A stretch of 64,000 nucleotides of DNA from Posidonia oceanica. Lineage: Eukaryota > Streptophyta > Magnoliopsida > Alismatales > Posidoniaceae. Below are positions 9,607 to 21,164 of the stretch, in pieces. The notes beneath the pieces were generated by a model. The model was not told where the DNA came from. It searched no databases and saw nothing but the letters and a program-made list of their open reading frames with translations. A program made the position numbers and the translations under genes. Positions within the stretch are counted from its first letter, which is position 1; each line of letters opens with the position of its first letter. The stretch spans positions 45,456,001 through 45,520,000 of the forward strand of contig JAZBRS010000035.1 of assembly GCA_037176725.1 (NCBI GenBank). The letters are read 5' to 3'.

Positions 9607-11347
9607 TAACTTATCACCTTTCTTTTGTTTTCCAGTCGATGAGTCCGAAACTCATCCTTTCCGGTCGATAAGTCCGAAACTTATCACTTTTCTTTTACTT
9701 TCCGGCTAATGAGTTCGAAACTCATCCTTTCCGGTCGATAAGTCCGAAACTTATCACTTTTCTTTTGCTTTTCCGATCAATGAGTGCGAAACTCATCCTT
9801 TCCGGTCGATAAGTCCGAAACTTATCACTTTTCCTTTGCTTTTCCGATCGATGAGTTCGAAACTCATCCTTTTCGGTCGATAAGTCTGAAACTTATCACT
9901 TTTCTTTTGCTTTTTTGGTCGATGAGTCCGAAACTCATCCTTTCTAGTCGATAAGTCCGAAACTTATCACTTTTCTTTTGCTTTTCCGGTCTATGAGTCC
10001 GAAACTTATCACTTTTCTTTTGCTTTTTTGGTCGATGAGTCCGAAACTTATCAATTTTCTTTTGCTTTTCGGTCGATGAGTCAGAAACTCATCCTTTCCT
10101 ATCGATGAGTCCGAAACTCATCTTTTCCGGTCGATAAGTCCGAAACTTATCACCTTTCTTTTGCTTTTCCAGTCGATGAGTTCGAAACTCATCCTTTCCG
10201 ATCGATAAGTCTGAAACTTATCACTTTTCTTTTGCTTTTTAGGCCAATGAGTCCGAAACTCATCCTTTCCGGTCGATAAGTCCGAAACTTATCACTTTTC
10301 TTTTGCTTTTCCGATCAATGAGTCCGAAACTCATCCTTTCCAGTCGATAAGTCCGAAACATATTACTTTTCTTTTGTTTTTCCGGTCGATGAGTCCGAAA
10401 CTCATCCTTTCTGGTCGATAAGTCTGAAATTTATCACTTTTCTTTTGCTTTTCCAGTCGATGAGTCCGAAACTCATCCTTTCCAGTCGATAAGTCCGAAA
10501 CTTATCACTTTTCTTTTTCTTTTCCGGTCAATGAGTCTGAAACTCATCCATTCTGGTCGATAAGTCCGAAACTTATCACTTTTCTTTTGCTTTCCGGTCG
10601 ATGAGTCCAAAACTTATCAATTTTCTTTTGCTTTCCGGTCAATGAGTCTAAAACTCATCCTTTCCAGTCGATGAGTCTGAAACTCATCCTTTCCAGTCGA
10701 TAAGTTCGAAACTTATCACCTTTCTTTTGCTTTTCCGGTTGATGAGTCCGAAACTCATCCTTTCCAGACGATAAGTCCAAAACTTATCACTTTTTTTTTG
10801 CTTTTCCGGTCGATGAGTCTAAAACTCATCCTTTCCGGTCGATAAGTCCGAAACTTATCACTTTTCTTTTGCTTTTTCGGTCAATGACTCCAAAACTCAT
10901 CCTTTCCGGTTGATTAGTCCGAAACTTATCACTTTTCTTTTTCTTTTTCGGTCGATGAGTCCGAAACTCATCCTTTTCGGTCGATAAGTCCGAAACTTAT
11001 CACTTTTCGTTTTCTTTTCCAGTCGATGAGTCCAAAACTCATCCTTTCCAGTCGATAAGTCCAAAACTTATCACTTTTCTTTTGCTTTTTTGGTCGATGA
11101 GTCCGAAACTCATCCTTTTCGGTCGATAAGTCTGAAACTTAGCACTTTTCTTTTGCTTTTCCGGTCAATTAGTTCGAAACTCATCCCTTCCGGTCGATAA
11201 CTCCGAAACTTATCACTTTTCTTTTCTTTTCCAGTCGATAAGTCCGAAACTTATCACTTTTCATCCCCTTCCAGTCGATAGGTCTGAAACCTATCTTTTA
11301 TCACATCGTGCCCTTTCCGGTCGGTAATTCCGAAACTTACCAATCAT
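9607..11347 (+). repeat. Tandem array, about 70-bp unit with two alternating hairpins
   Basis: Roughly 22 copies of a unit are present. Each unit holds hairpin A (GATGAGTCCGAAACTCATC), a short CTTTCCGGTC linker, hairpin B (GATAAGTCCGAAACTTATC) and a pyrimidine-rich spacer (ACTTTTCTTTTGCTTTTCC). Both hairpins have 7-bp stems and a CCGAA loop, and they differ at one base on each arm so that pairing is kept. Near the right edge a third stem version (GATAGGT/ACCTATC, about 11,276) again keeps pairing. Some units are shortened by fusion of the left arm of A with the right arm of B, for example near 10,000, 10,040 and 10,600. Tandem repeats in the 3' untranslated region are a known habit of Tat elements. 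Confidence 0.9.
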
Positions 11348-12227
11348 CATCTCTTATGTGACTTCGCTCCAAGCAGACGGAGTCCCACTTGCTTGCTTCC
11401 TTGGGCGAGGACAAGCTATCTTTATTCTCCTTCGGGCTGGTAGCCCTAACTGCTCGATTGACAACCATCACACTGTCTAACTTTTCTCTCGATGCCAGGA
11501 GCACTTCTAGCTGCCCCCTGGTATCACCTCCCTGATACCAAGGGCATCTTTTCCGCTGCCCTTGGTGTCTTTTTTCGGGTAGGTAACCCCTATTACCCGG
11601 ACGACATCCTTCACAATGTTAGGCGTCTTTTCTTGGGCCGATAACCCAAACTATCCCGTGACGAGTCTGTCAACTCCTCGGGCCAATAAGCCAAACTTTC
11701 CAGTGATGAGTCTATCAACTCATAGTCCATTGAATCAGTATCGCATGTTAGGTAGTAGTACCAGCATCACATGCTAGGTAGTAACACCAGCATTGCATGC
11801 ACACTAGCATCGCATACTTTCCCCATCAGAGTCAAGCACCGCATCACATTAACATGCATCATATCGGCGTTGCTTAGAGCCGTACATAGCTCAACGCGCA
11901 ACATCAACATCTCGTGCTAGAGTTGCCTCCAGCCTCAGCACATAGCATTACATTACCCATAACATCCACACACACGCACGCTTCACTCATGTCTTCCCAG
12001 TGAAGTTCAGCATGATGAGCATTAGTGCAAGTTACGCATCAACATCAATATTGCATCATGCATCAGCATTTGCATCTACATTTGCATTCATACTGTGGCA
12101 ATGGGTCATGACCTTCGGTGCATCTACCGGATAAGAGACTCATGCCAACAGCATCAGTGCTCCTGCCGGTTCGGGCGGGGTGTCTTGTCAACCCTGAGCG
12201 GCGGCCTCAGTCCCCTTGACCTCGCTC
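11348..12227 (+). other. Distal 3' untranslated region with further hairpins and GCATC-rich sequence
   Basis: It begins with one diverged copy of the 7,434 repeat (11,350-11,412) and the right copy of the bracketing direct repeat (11,431-11,575). Inverted repeats follow at 11,520-11,539 (GGTATCA/TGATACC), 11,540-11,563 (AAGGGCA/TGCCCTT), about 11,576-11,599 (CGGGTA/TACCCG) and about 11,703-11,722 (GATGAGT/ACTCAT). From 11,750 to 12,090 the sequence is rich in GCATCA/GCATGC. No gene is seen. Confidence 0.6.
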
Positions 12228-12240
12228 AGCGAGGGGCATC
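12228..12240 (+). other. Polypurine tract of the Tat element
   Basis: AGCGAGGGGCATC lies directly before the LTR start. A short purine run at this spot primes plus-strand DNA synthesis in LTR retroelements, which supports reading 12,241-14,808 as the 3' LTR. Confidence 0.6.
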
Positions 12241-14808
12241 TATAGACACCCCGTTTTGGCAACTAGTCGTTGGCAGATCTCTCTGGAGGCTTACTCAGAT
12301 CGTGGCTTGGTGGACCCCACCAAAACCTAAACCCTAATCCAAAACCTAATTTCAAACCCAACAAATCATCCCAATCCTAAACTTGAGACCTAAACAAAAT
12401 TCCAATCCTAAACCTAATCCAAAACTTAAACCCTAATCCCGTCCAAATCCTAAACCCAATCCTAAACCCAAACCCAATCCAAATCCCATTTCAAAACCAA
12501 CAAATCACCCCAAAACCAACCCTAACCTTAAACCTAGCCCAAAGCCTATTAGCAGCCCAGACTACAAGGAACGGACCTGGATTTCACTGCAGTAGGCCCT
12601 ATTCAATTCTGTCGCCTGTCCTAGTAGCGACTAGTGCTGTCGTCTATCTCAGAGGTGACGTGCATTGTCGCCATGTGGAGAGGTGACTCAGGACCTATTC
12701 GAACTCCCGCATTCACCCTGCCGTCACACTCCACCGACCGACTTCCACCACTTACTCGCCATCCTCTTCGCCACTTACTACCACTTACTTGCCGTCACCT
12801 CCGGAGGACTTTCACGACCTCTACGACCTGCAACACTAACTCCCTGTCCCCTCTGCCTGACGACGTCCTCTACCACTTGACAACCTTCGCTAATCAAAAC
12901 CGACGACCCATCACCATTCCCAACACATCTCACACAATTCACAGCACCATCGACCTCCAGAGCAATCAAAATTCCTCTCTTGTGCAACAGCGAACCTTCC
13001 CCAAGTGTCCCGTGCCTCCGAGAGTCCCTCCCACTCGCTGCCTTCCGAGTTCGTCGCCGTTTCGCCTCGCCGGCGCTGGAGGAGATGACCGCCTCCCACT
13101 CAGGTAGCCTCTCCTCTTCATTTGATTTTGTTCCTAGAAGAGAGTGGATTGTTTTCATGTATTTTCCTGCATTTTTAGCATTCATTTTCACCATTTACGC
13201 CTTCTTCTTCCTTGGCTCTGGCGACGTCTGCCGCCTGTGTGAGGTCGTCCGGCCCTTAAGCACGTGGCATGGACCATCCTCGAGCTCGCATACACCCTAC
13301 CTTGCATACCGGTCCTTTCCCGAACCTCCTTCATGCTCTAGGGAAGTCCACGAGCTCACCGCCGTCAACACGGCCGGCGATGCCCGTGAACTTCGGCACG
13401 TTGAAGGGGCCTCTGGGGAAGCTCGGCCACACTATTTTTTTCATCCCGTTAGCTTCGCAGCATAGCCACCTTTCTTCCCCACTACTCACCGACGTTCCAG
13501 GTGCCCCACCACGGGCTCCTGGCCTCCCTCGTGGCCAGACGCCATGCGTGGCCGGCCGTCGACGGTGAGAAGGTGGTGAGGAACGTATAGTGGCTTGTTT
13601 TTGGTTCCGATTGTTTCCTTGGCTTCGTCTCACCTCCCCCTAGCTTCCTGTGAGCCATGCGTAAACTTCGAAACTCCCCGGCCTCCTACATGGCCGCCGG
13701 AGTCCTCGGCCGCTGACGAGGAAACCCATTAGGTGGGGGGAGCCATCTGGTTGCTCATTTTTTATTCTGATTGTATGTATGTGTTCATAGGATCGCCGTC
13801 GAGCTTCCCCAATCATCAATTTGATTTTAGGCATCACCAGTGGTGCACGATTTGGCACTAAACTCTGGCCAGCGGACTGCCAATCGCGTCGCCTGTTGTA
13901 GTAGTGACTCGACTGCGCTTTTGGCAGTCCCTGGGCCGGACTTTGCAACGGTGTATCACATGACCCAGGCACTTGTTTTTCATTCTGATTGCTTGAATGT
14001 ATTCCTTGATATGCTGTCTGTCTGTGTGAGTGTTTACTTGCAGGTTTTATGGCCGTTTGTATGGTTTGGTCGGCCAGCAAAGTTCGTTGTCTGGCTTGCC
14101 TGTAGCAACCTTGGCCGCCAGTCAAAGCGGCAACTTGCAACGTTGCTGCGCACAGCGGCGACGTGCACTGTCACCGTGGTGACCGGCGACTCAGGCCAAG
14201 TTTCAGACATTGGACTGAGCCACTTGTTTGCCGCCTTGTTCGTAACTCGTATCGTTTTGGTTTTGTTTCCCTGCTTTGATTATCGTTGCATAATGGCATT
14301 TTAACTTTAATTAGTCCTTTTGCATGGTTTTGTTAAGCTTTGCATGGTTTATAATTGCATGTTGCATACTGCCCTCGAGCGACCATGAACCGACATATGC
14401 AACAACATTAGCCATACAAGAGCGGATCTGCCAAGGAAGACTGACTTCCTCAAGCGTGTCGGGGGTGCCTAACACCTTCCCTGCGCGTAATAGGAGTCCT
14501 TACCCTTTTTCTGGACCGCATTGACCTTATGTCATACACTTGGATCGGATTTGCATGTTTTTAAGTTGCATTAGTTTTTCTACGTGTTTTCGCGTACGGT
14601 TTTCCTAGTCTCCTGATTTTTAATTGATTAGGTGGCGACTCCATTTCTTTTCCATTGTTTTTCCTTGCGTTCTTCGCTTGTTTTTCTGGTGTTTTTGAGT
14701 CGAGTGTCCTCCCTAGATTCACCGTTTACCGTGGCTCCTCTCCCCACCACCGGCGCTCGCGAGCTCTGGTAGCGTGCGACTGCATCGTTCGAGTGGCAAA
14801 CGATCACA
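12241..14808 (+). repeat. 3' LTR of Tat-lineage element
   Basis: It starts TATAGACACCCCGTTTTGG (a TG start decayed to TA) and ends ...CGATCACA. It aligns in order with the solo LTR at 48,501-51,016: the TAGACACCCC start, a CCTAAACC-rich stretch, the GTGCCTAACACCTTCC block near 14,466, GGTGGCGACTCC at 14,631 and the terminal ATCACA/GTCACA. No target duplication is visible (left GCATC, right GTGAC), as expected for a 3' LTR flank compared with the wrong end. All long open stretches inside are in GC-rich LTR sequence and show no protein family. Confidence 0.8.
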
Positions 14809-14819
14809 GTGACGTGCAT

Positions 14820-16933
14820 CTTGAAAGGCATCTCAAATCAAAAAACCCAAACCTCTCCAATTTCGAGATCTGGCCACCAAACCATCACAACTAAAACAGG
14901 CATCCCAATATTGATGTCAGAAAACCAAAACTATAGAAAACCTCGATACACCAAACCATATAAGCATGCATCACAAACATCAATACCAAAACCTCTGAAA
15001 ACACATGCATCCTATCTCGATGCCAGAAAGCCACATCTCAAAACCATGGTCTCTATCTATAAACTAGAACCTAAAATCCTTATCAGGAACTTAGAAAACC
15101 TCAATCTCAAAACCACAACCACACACAACTATTGTGTCACTCAGGCCCAAGCGATTGACACTAACCACAAGTAGCTGCCAAGGCGCACGGCACTGCCATG
15201 GCAAAGCCATCTTGTGTACGAACTCTCTATCTCGGGTTCATACTCTAAGAATTCTCAAAAGTCCAAACAGAACAACACACATAAGGTCTGCCCTCTCGAC
15301 GTCCTTAGGCCGGACTACTACACTCGACCACCCAGAAGACTTTTTCACCTCCTAGTCTCCACAGTACAACTCCCTAGACATTAACCTAAGCAACTAACTC
15401 TCAACCAACCAAAGGTATCACTTGTCCTTAGAAGGTTGGCCAAAAGCTTCAGTCCTCTCGGTCTCCGACCTCATCCTTGATCTCTTGGTCACACAGACCT
15501 CAACCTCGACCTCTTGGTCTTCTCGAAAAATACAGAAAACCACTCGAACCTCGGCCTAGGCAACTAGCTCACAACCATCTAGAGGTATCAACCATTCCTG
15601 GAAGGTCTACCAAATGCTTCAGCCTCTTGAACCCTCAAAACCATGGAAATCATTTTCCAAATCCTTTTTAAATCTTATGCATTTCTTGCCAAATCCTTTT
15701 TAAATCTTATGCATTTCTTTCCAAATCCTTTTTGGAAAACCATTTGAAAACCTTTCTAAAAATCAACTTGAAACACAACATAACACAGGTCATAGTCTAC
15801 AGAACTGCGAAACCGTGTAGCCAAACCGTGCCCCCAAATCGTGCCTGGGACACACGCCCCTAGTACACCCCTTAGGCACAAAAATAGGGCAATAAAATAC
15901 TGCCACTTGCAAAAGCCCATAAAAACCAACACATAACCCAGAAAATTGCATATAATATACCAAAATGAAGAACAAGAAGTATTCTATCATATGCAACAAA
16001 AATATCAAGAATCCGATATCTAAAACTCAAGATATCTACAAATGAAGGTGGCATGCACACATAGTGAATAGTGTTGCATAAAACACAACAAAACATCACT
16101 AAATCTCAACTTAAGCATGGTAAATTATCAATAAATACTGAAAAACATGCTTATAACTAAATTCAACAAGACACAACAACTACATAGCTCTAATTCAATA
16201 TTAGAGCCGTAGAAACACATAAAGAAGCAATGCATGCATTAAAATCAACTTAGCTTTCAAATACAACCTCCTTAACCCAATAAATCTACTATTGAAAATT
16301 ATGATATTATAGCTCAATTTGACACAGTAAAAAACCATGCTATACATCATTTCGAAGATCTCAAAATTATCTTTCCCATGCATCCTAAATCACTGAAAAC
16401 TGATATTAAAATCTGAAAATATCATCTAAACAAGCAATCACATATGCTCAATGAATAGTAAATTCGCGAGCTCAAGCTACTGAATATTAACAATTAAGGC
16501 TTGCAAATTCCTTGAAAAATGCTATAAATCATTAACACAGCAAGATCATTCAAGCAGCAACATATCCACAACTTTAATTGCATTAAAGAAGCTCAGCGAA
16601 GCATGTACCTTGAGTCCAAGCTAAGAACCCAATAATCAACTACCTTACTGCTAGTGGCCTCTTCGGTGGAGTTCCAGATTCTGCCGCTCCCTCTTCTCAT
16701 CAAGCACAACCAAGCCACCATGAGCTCACACAACAATCATATAATAGAGAGAAAAACAAATCAACTCTCAAGTAGAGGGAGAAAAGGTGAACCCATCAAG
16801 ATTCGAACTCGACTCACTTCAACGGCCACCCAACAGTGGAGAAGGAGATTGTCGGCAAATTCACCTCTGACTGGAGCTTCATTGAGGACCCGAGCACCAC
16901 GTGATGCCGACGAGAAGCTCTCCCTTAGCACAA

Positions 16934-16988
<55 letters not shown>

Positions 16989-17070
16989 GACCAGTTGCCC
17001 CCTTCCCTCTTCTCCTCTCTATTGCATGAGTTTGTGTGTGTGTCCCTCATAAGCAATGCAGCCCTCCTTC
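14820..17070 (-). repeat. Decayed Tekay-like LTR remnant
   Basis: Patches resemble the Tekay-type LTRs elsewhere in the window in the same order. They are a CAGGCCCAAGCGATTGACAC..GCTGCCAAGG block near 15,140 (compare 42,232 and 58,990), a CTAGAGGTATCAACC block near 15,580 (compare 42,533), and the GGAAATC..TTTTCCAAATCC..GCATTTC block at 15,640-15,740, partly triplicated here (compare 42,598). Both ends are blurred, and orientation is inferred from that similarity. No coding sequence is seen. Confidence 0.5.
16937..16986. repeat. (CT)n microsatellite
   Basis: About 25 CT dinucleotides without interruption, inside the decayed LTR. Confidence 0.95.
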
Positions 17071-17599
17071 ATATAATCACAAACTTAAGTCATGCGAGAG
17101 AATAGGCGCGGCACACTATACAAACACCACACTCATCCAACAACAACCACACAACACTTGTATCAACAATTACATAGTGTAAGGCAAGTTCCTACTCACT
17201 CCTTCCACCTCCAACACAACACACCATATATGCACATTTGTGCTAACCTGCACCACTTGCACAATCTCATGCAATCCACTTGTGCATGGAACCAATTAAC
17301 ATCATAAAATACTTCCAAGGATAACTCTCTAATAATCATTAAGATATCCAATGGAACCAAGATCATCAATCCCAAATCATAATAAGGATATCCACTCAAA
17401 TCATCTTCAAATAAATTATAACCACCAACTCACAACCAAGTGGGATAACTAATCCCCAAGCCACAGCTCACAACCCACAATACTCTGGACCCCCAAAACG
17501 TGTGAGTAAATCATGCCAGGAAAATGCACTAGTAATACGCACCCACAAAACACACTGGTTACCCATGCCAAGAACATGCACCATTCAGAGATACAGTCT

Positions 17600-19698
17600 A
17601 AAAGTGCAAGCAAAGATCACAGATGTTACAGATATCCTTCCAATTCAAAAAATCACAATCAAAACGAACTTCTCTAATGTATGTCTCAAGCTCATTATCA
17701 AGTCCCAACATATCCAATTGTGAAAAATCAACAGGATATAATTTAGTAGAACGAATCAAGTTACTCCTATCAAAAAAAGAGAATGATTCTTTAGGAATCA
17801 AGACATGCCAATCATAAGAGCAACTCTGTATTTGTCTCATTGAAAATGATTATTAATCTCCTAAAGTTGCATATCAATAACAGTGTAAAACATTTCCACA
17901 CAATAATAGTGATGATTAGTGATTTTTGGCATATTACGTCATGATCGGCCTCGAAGTTCAAACCTATCTTCCATGTTCAAGATAGATATTGCATGTATCT
18001 CATAAAATTAGGAAACTTCATTTAGTAAATAATCCCATCCGTTGTCTCTTAGTTCTTGTAGTCATTCTATGGCAATTCGTACAAGCTTCATGGCATTTAT
18101 AATAGCTATATTCTTCCTATGCAATGCCTATGATAAGATATTTGTAATTCCGAAGACCTTTTTCATGAAATGCGACATAAATATAAACTCAAAATATTAC
18201 ACAATATTCAACAAAATTGGTTGCCTCATTTTATGTTCCACATATGTTCCATCCTTCTCAATATCCTCAAGTGCATCAGTAGTTGGAGAAAACAACCCAA
18301 CTATAATAAGAATTGTTGCATAATGAGAACCCCAATGTGTCTCTCTTGGTTGCTTCAATGTGCTATCTTGATTCAAACCTCTATGATTGACTTATCCTCT
18401 ACTCCCTTGCAAGCCAGATTAAATTGTTTCTCCTGAAGAGCATCCCTGCACATGCAAGAGGCTTCCACAACATTAGGCCATTTTGTTAGTAAGGGGAAAA
18501 ACTCTTGAAACTTTGGATAATTCTTTGCAATAGCTACCATAGTTAATTGTAGTTGATGTGCAAAACAATGAACATAGAAAGTAGAAAAAATCTCTCTTGA
18601 AATTAAACTCTTAAGGCCATTGAAATCTCCATACATGTTGCTTGCTCCATCATAACCTTGTCCTGTAGACTAGAAATGTTTAAACCATTCTTGGAGAGAA
18701 CAGAAACAATTGCCTATTTTAGTGATTGTGCACTTGTGTTAGTTGCATGCTTAAGTTCATTAAAGTGCTCAACTACGCAACCTCTTTTGTCAACATATCA
18801 TATAACAATAGCCATTTGTTCTTTAACTGATATATCACGAGATTCAACAACTAAAATAGAAAATAATTCACCTTCAATATCTCTTAGGATGACATTTGTT
18901 GTCGCAATTGCTAAAGCATTGACAACTTGTTTCTGAATAGTGGCAGCTATCAATTTGCAGTTTCCTAAAGCGTTTTCCAATATCACTTTATGAGATTCTG
19001 CATTCAAGTCTGCATAAAAGTGTAAAAGTTGTAGAAAATTTCCTGGATTGCTTAATTTTTCTGTTACATCATGTCCTCAGAAAGCCAAGCCTTGAAGTAG
19101 CAGAAATCTACAACAATCCATTGTTGCTTTCAAATGAATTTTGTAATCAAAATTTTCTTGCTCATTTTGTTTTACCAAAGCAACATCAATGTATTGTTTT
19201 TTGCTTCATTAGTTCTTTACGATCATTTACACGCATGTTTTGCATTCTATTCGTGCCTTCAATATTTTTTGAATTTGTTTGGCCTATTCCAATTTTTTAT
19301 TCCCTTAGTGACAAAAGTATCACCACAAGCTTGGCAACCTTGCTCAGGTTTAAAGAGTTAACAACATAAGAAATATGTTGCATCCTTCTCTATGTTGTAC
19401 TCTAACCAATACTTATATTTTTCAGACCAAGACCTCACAAATCGATGACTAGCACAATTGAAATCTGTCTGCTTGAAATTCTAATCATGAGGTTCATTGG
19501 GACACCTTCGCAAGTATGTTTTATGAACTACCTCTCTAATATTAGGAGGATAACCCGAAATGCTAGGTTATAGTCTAGGAACAGAAGGAAGCTCTTCTAA
19601 GTTAACTTCTACATGAGCTTGTTTTGAATGTCTTTGAGCACTTATACCTTGGTAGACTCTTGAACATTACTAATATTTCTTTTAAGAAATCTTTTCAT
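17600..19698 (-). pseudogene. hAT-type transposase (TTF zinc-finger/DUF4371 type), broken
   Basis: Reading the - strand from a possible ATG at 19,698-19,696 (MKRFLKRN), the family pattern runs in order. First comes an N-terminal SWSEKYKYWLEYNIEKDATYF segment with a zinc-finger-like CCxLF (about 19,430-19,360). The core follows with VRDISVKEQMAIVI and DGASNMYGDFNGLKSL (about 18,630) and AFYVHCFAHQLQLTMVAIAKN-like sequence (18,590-18,520). A C-terminal DFSQLDMLGLDNELETYIREVR segment lies at 17,730-17,660. Many stops and small frameshifts interrupt it, so it is dead. The hAT dimerisation tail is not seen beyond about 17,600. The matching transposon end may be at 25,170-25,315, separated from it by the CACTA insertion. 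Confidence 0.8.
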
Positions 19699-20369
19699 AA
19701 CTGCACTTAAACAAATATATTTACTTTCTAATTCTACCATAATATAGTGGGTACAATATATTAAATAGAAAATGCCATTTTTTTATCTATGCATCAAAAT
19801 CAAATAAAAATCATAAACAACAAAAAATAATAATATATTAAAATAAGAAAAATTCAATATAAAATGCAAAATAGAATTGATATGAATAGCATCTAAAAAA
19901 TAAAGTAAACTAAATGATTAAATTAAAGGAACAAGAAATTATCAATAGTGTTACAAAAAAGGAGATTTTCTCAAGAAGTTTGAGTTTTTATTATATCATA
20001 GAGAATATGAATTTTCATTATAAGGAAATGAGAAAGGAAGAAAATCACCTTTGAATTGATTGAGAGAGGAAGAATGTAAGAGATATGTAGACTGAAGCGT
20101 CACGATCACTACTAGAAATTTTACATTTTGTGAGGACAATTAGCAAGGAAATTGCGAGGACATGTCTTCGCAAAACTTTAGCGAGGAAATTAGCGAGGAC
20201 ATAGTGAGGATATGCCCTCGTGATACTACAACAAGGATTTAACGAGGACATGTCCTTGCAATTTTCTCGTTAAATATCCTTGAAATTTTCACAAAGGCAC
20301 TCCTTTTCCCTCTTTTTCTCTACTTTCCAAGTCGTCCCCAATTCCCCACGACCTCCTCCTTGAACTAAT

Positions 20370-20690
20370 ACCCTTCCTCTCTTCTTCTTCCCCCTCTTCC
20401 TCTAAGCCCCCGAAGCAAGCCGTCCTCCCACTCCTCCTCCTCCGCGAGCAATGCCTCCTCTTCGTCATCATCGGTGCCCTTGTCGCCTTCACCTTCTTCC
20501 TCTACTGCCCTTACTACCTCTCCCTCTCCGCCATCTCCAACCACTCCACCCTCGGCCGCCACCATGTTTTCCACACCTACTTCGACATCGTTAGGGGGAG
20601 GGCTGCTGTCCCGACGGCGCGACGGAGGAGAGCGTTGCGGATCGTGGGCATCGGCGAGGCTGTAGATGTACCAGATCAGGGCTCTAAAAG
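20370..20690 (+). pseudogene. Captured UXS-like (UDP-glucuronate decarboxylase) N-terminal fragment
   Basis: The frame through AAGCAAGCCGTC gives LLLLREQCLLFVIIGALVAF, a hydrophobic anchor, then VFHTYFDIVRGRAAVPTARR and RRALRIV. This order (LREQRLLF anchor, basic stretch, LRIV at the start of the Rossmann fold) is that of membrane-bound UDP-xylose synthases. The V(V)TGGAGFVGSH nucleotide-binding motif that should follow is missing, since the sequence turns to GIGEAVD. Only the start of the gene is present, with no ATG in frame and no downstream catalytic part. Confidence 0.55.
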
Positions 20691-20761
20691 TCAAATTGAC
20701 TTGCTGTCTATGTGTGTTCTCCATTGGGCAAGCGAGAGAGAGAGAGAGAGAGAACGAGGGG

Positions 20762-20852
20762 ATGGAGAGGATGGGAAGGTCTGGGGTGGTGCTATTCCTC
20801 CTCTTTCTTGGGTGCTTCACTGCTTCTGCTGCTACTGCTAGCTTCATCTCTG
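20762..20852 (+). pseudogene. Captured signal-peptide exon
   Basis: ATG at 20,762 opens MERMGRSG then a hydrophobic VVLFLLFLGCFTASAATA stretch, a typical secretory signal peptide, and ends at a good donor (TCTG/GTAATA at 20,853). It may be the first exon of the LRR receptor kinase represented further right, but the cellulose synthase exon lies between them. A GA microsatellite (20,734-20,754) precedes it. Confidence 0.5.
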
Positions 20853-20989
20853 GTAATAACCGATACAAGCACCAAATTTTATTAGTTCCTGTCCATCTCT
20901 CTACCCATTTGGTATTTGTTTTTTTTTGTTTCCTCATGTGTTCTGATTTTTTTTCTTGTTTTCCTGATCTACTTGTTTTTTCTTTGCAG

Positions 20990-21164
20990 TGCAACCCCAG
21001 CTAATGGATCCTTCCAAAGACTTGGCAGCTTATGGTTATGGAAGTGTGGCCTGGAAAGAGAGAATGGAGAGCTGGAAACAAAAGCAAGAGAAGTTGCAGG
21101 TTTTGAGGAATGAAAATGGTGGCAAGGATGGGGATGATGATGGTGGTGTGGCAGATTTATCTCT
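20990..21164 (+). pseudogene. Captured cellulose synthase (CESA) exon
   Basis: Between an acceptor (TTTGCAG, to 20,989) and a consensus donor (GTAAGT at 21,165) lies MDPSKDLAAYGYGSVAWKER, then MESWKQKQEKLQVLRNENGG and an acidic end. This is the hallmark segment between the RING finger and first membrane span of plant CESA proteins, the catalytic subunits of the plasma-membrane cellulose synthase complex. Only this exon is present. Both splice sites are kept, so the copy came from genomic DNA, not from mRNA. Confidence 0.88.

Larger units (their letters stand above)
1..14808 (+). mobile_element. Ty3/gypsy LTR retrotransposon, Tat lineage, 5' end outside window, defective
   Basis: An internal region of at least 12.2 kb is followed by a 3' LTR at 12,241-14,808. 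The lineage is read from the domain order RT, RNase H, a second plant/archaeal-type RNase H, integrase, and from a very long 3' untranslated region with tandem repeats; both are known marks of Tat elements. The 5' LTR and primer binding site are not in the window. I see no recognisable gag or protease domain upstream of pol. Pol carries eight in-frame stops and a changed RT catalytic residue, so the copy cannot be autonomous. Extra ORF copies lie on both sides of pol. The left limit is set by the window edge, and I cannot exclude that the first 1.3 kb belongs to a different, inverted element. Confidence 0.8.

Noticed and set aside
9638..11230. The GATGAGTCCGAAAC repeat as a tandem hammerhead ribozyme
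   Set aside because: It recalls the hammerhead strands CUGAUGA and GAAA, but there is no stem II between them, the leading base differs (CGATGA) and no cleavage site strand is placed correctly. A covariance-model search would settle it.
12310..12560. CCCTAAA-like sequence as an interstitial telomere
   Set aside because: The repeats are irregular (CCTAAACC, CCTAATCC) and a similar stretch stands at the same place in the solo LTR at 48,580-48,710, so it is LTR sequence.
12634..13568. GC-rich open frames as host exons
   Set aside because: They fall within the Tat LTR and have counterparts in the other LTR copy; no protein family is recognised.
20365..20994. 209-residue - strand open frame as a gene
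   Set aside because: It is antisense to the UXS-like fragment and the signal-peptide exon, whose + strand translations match known families.
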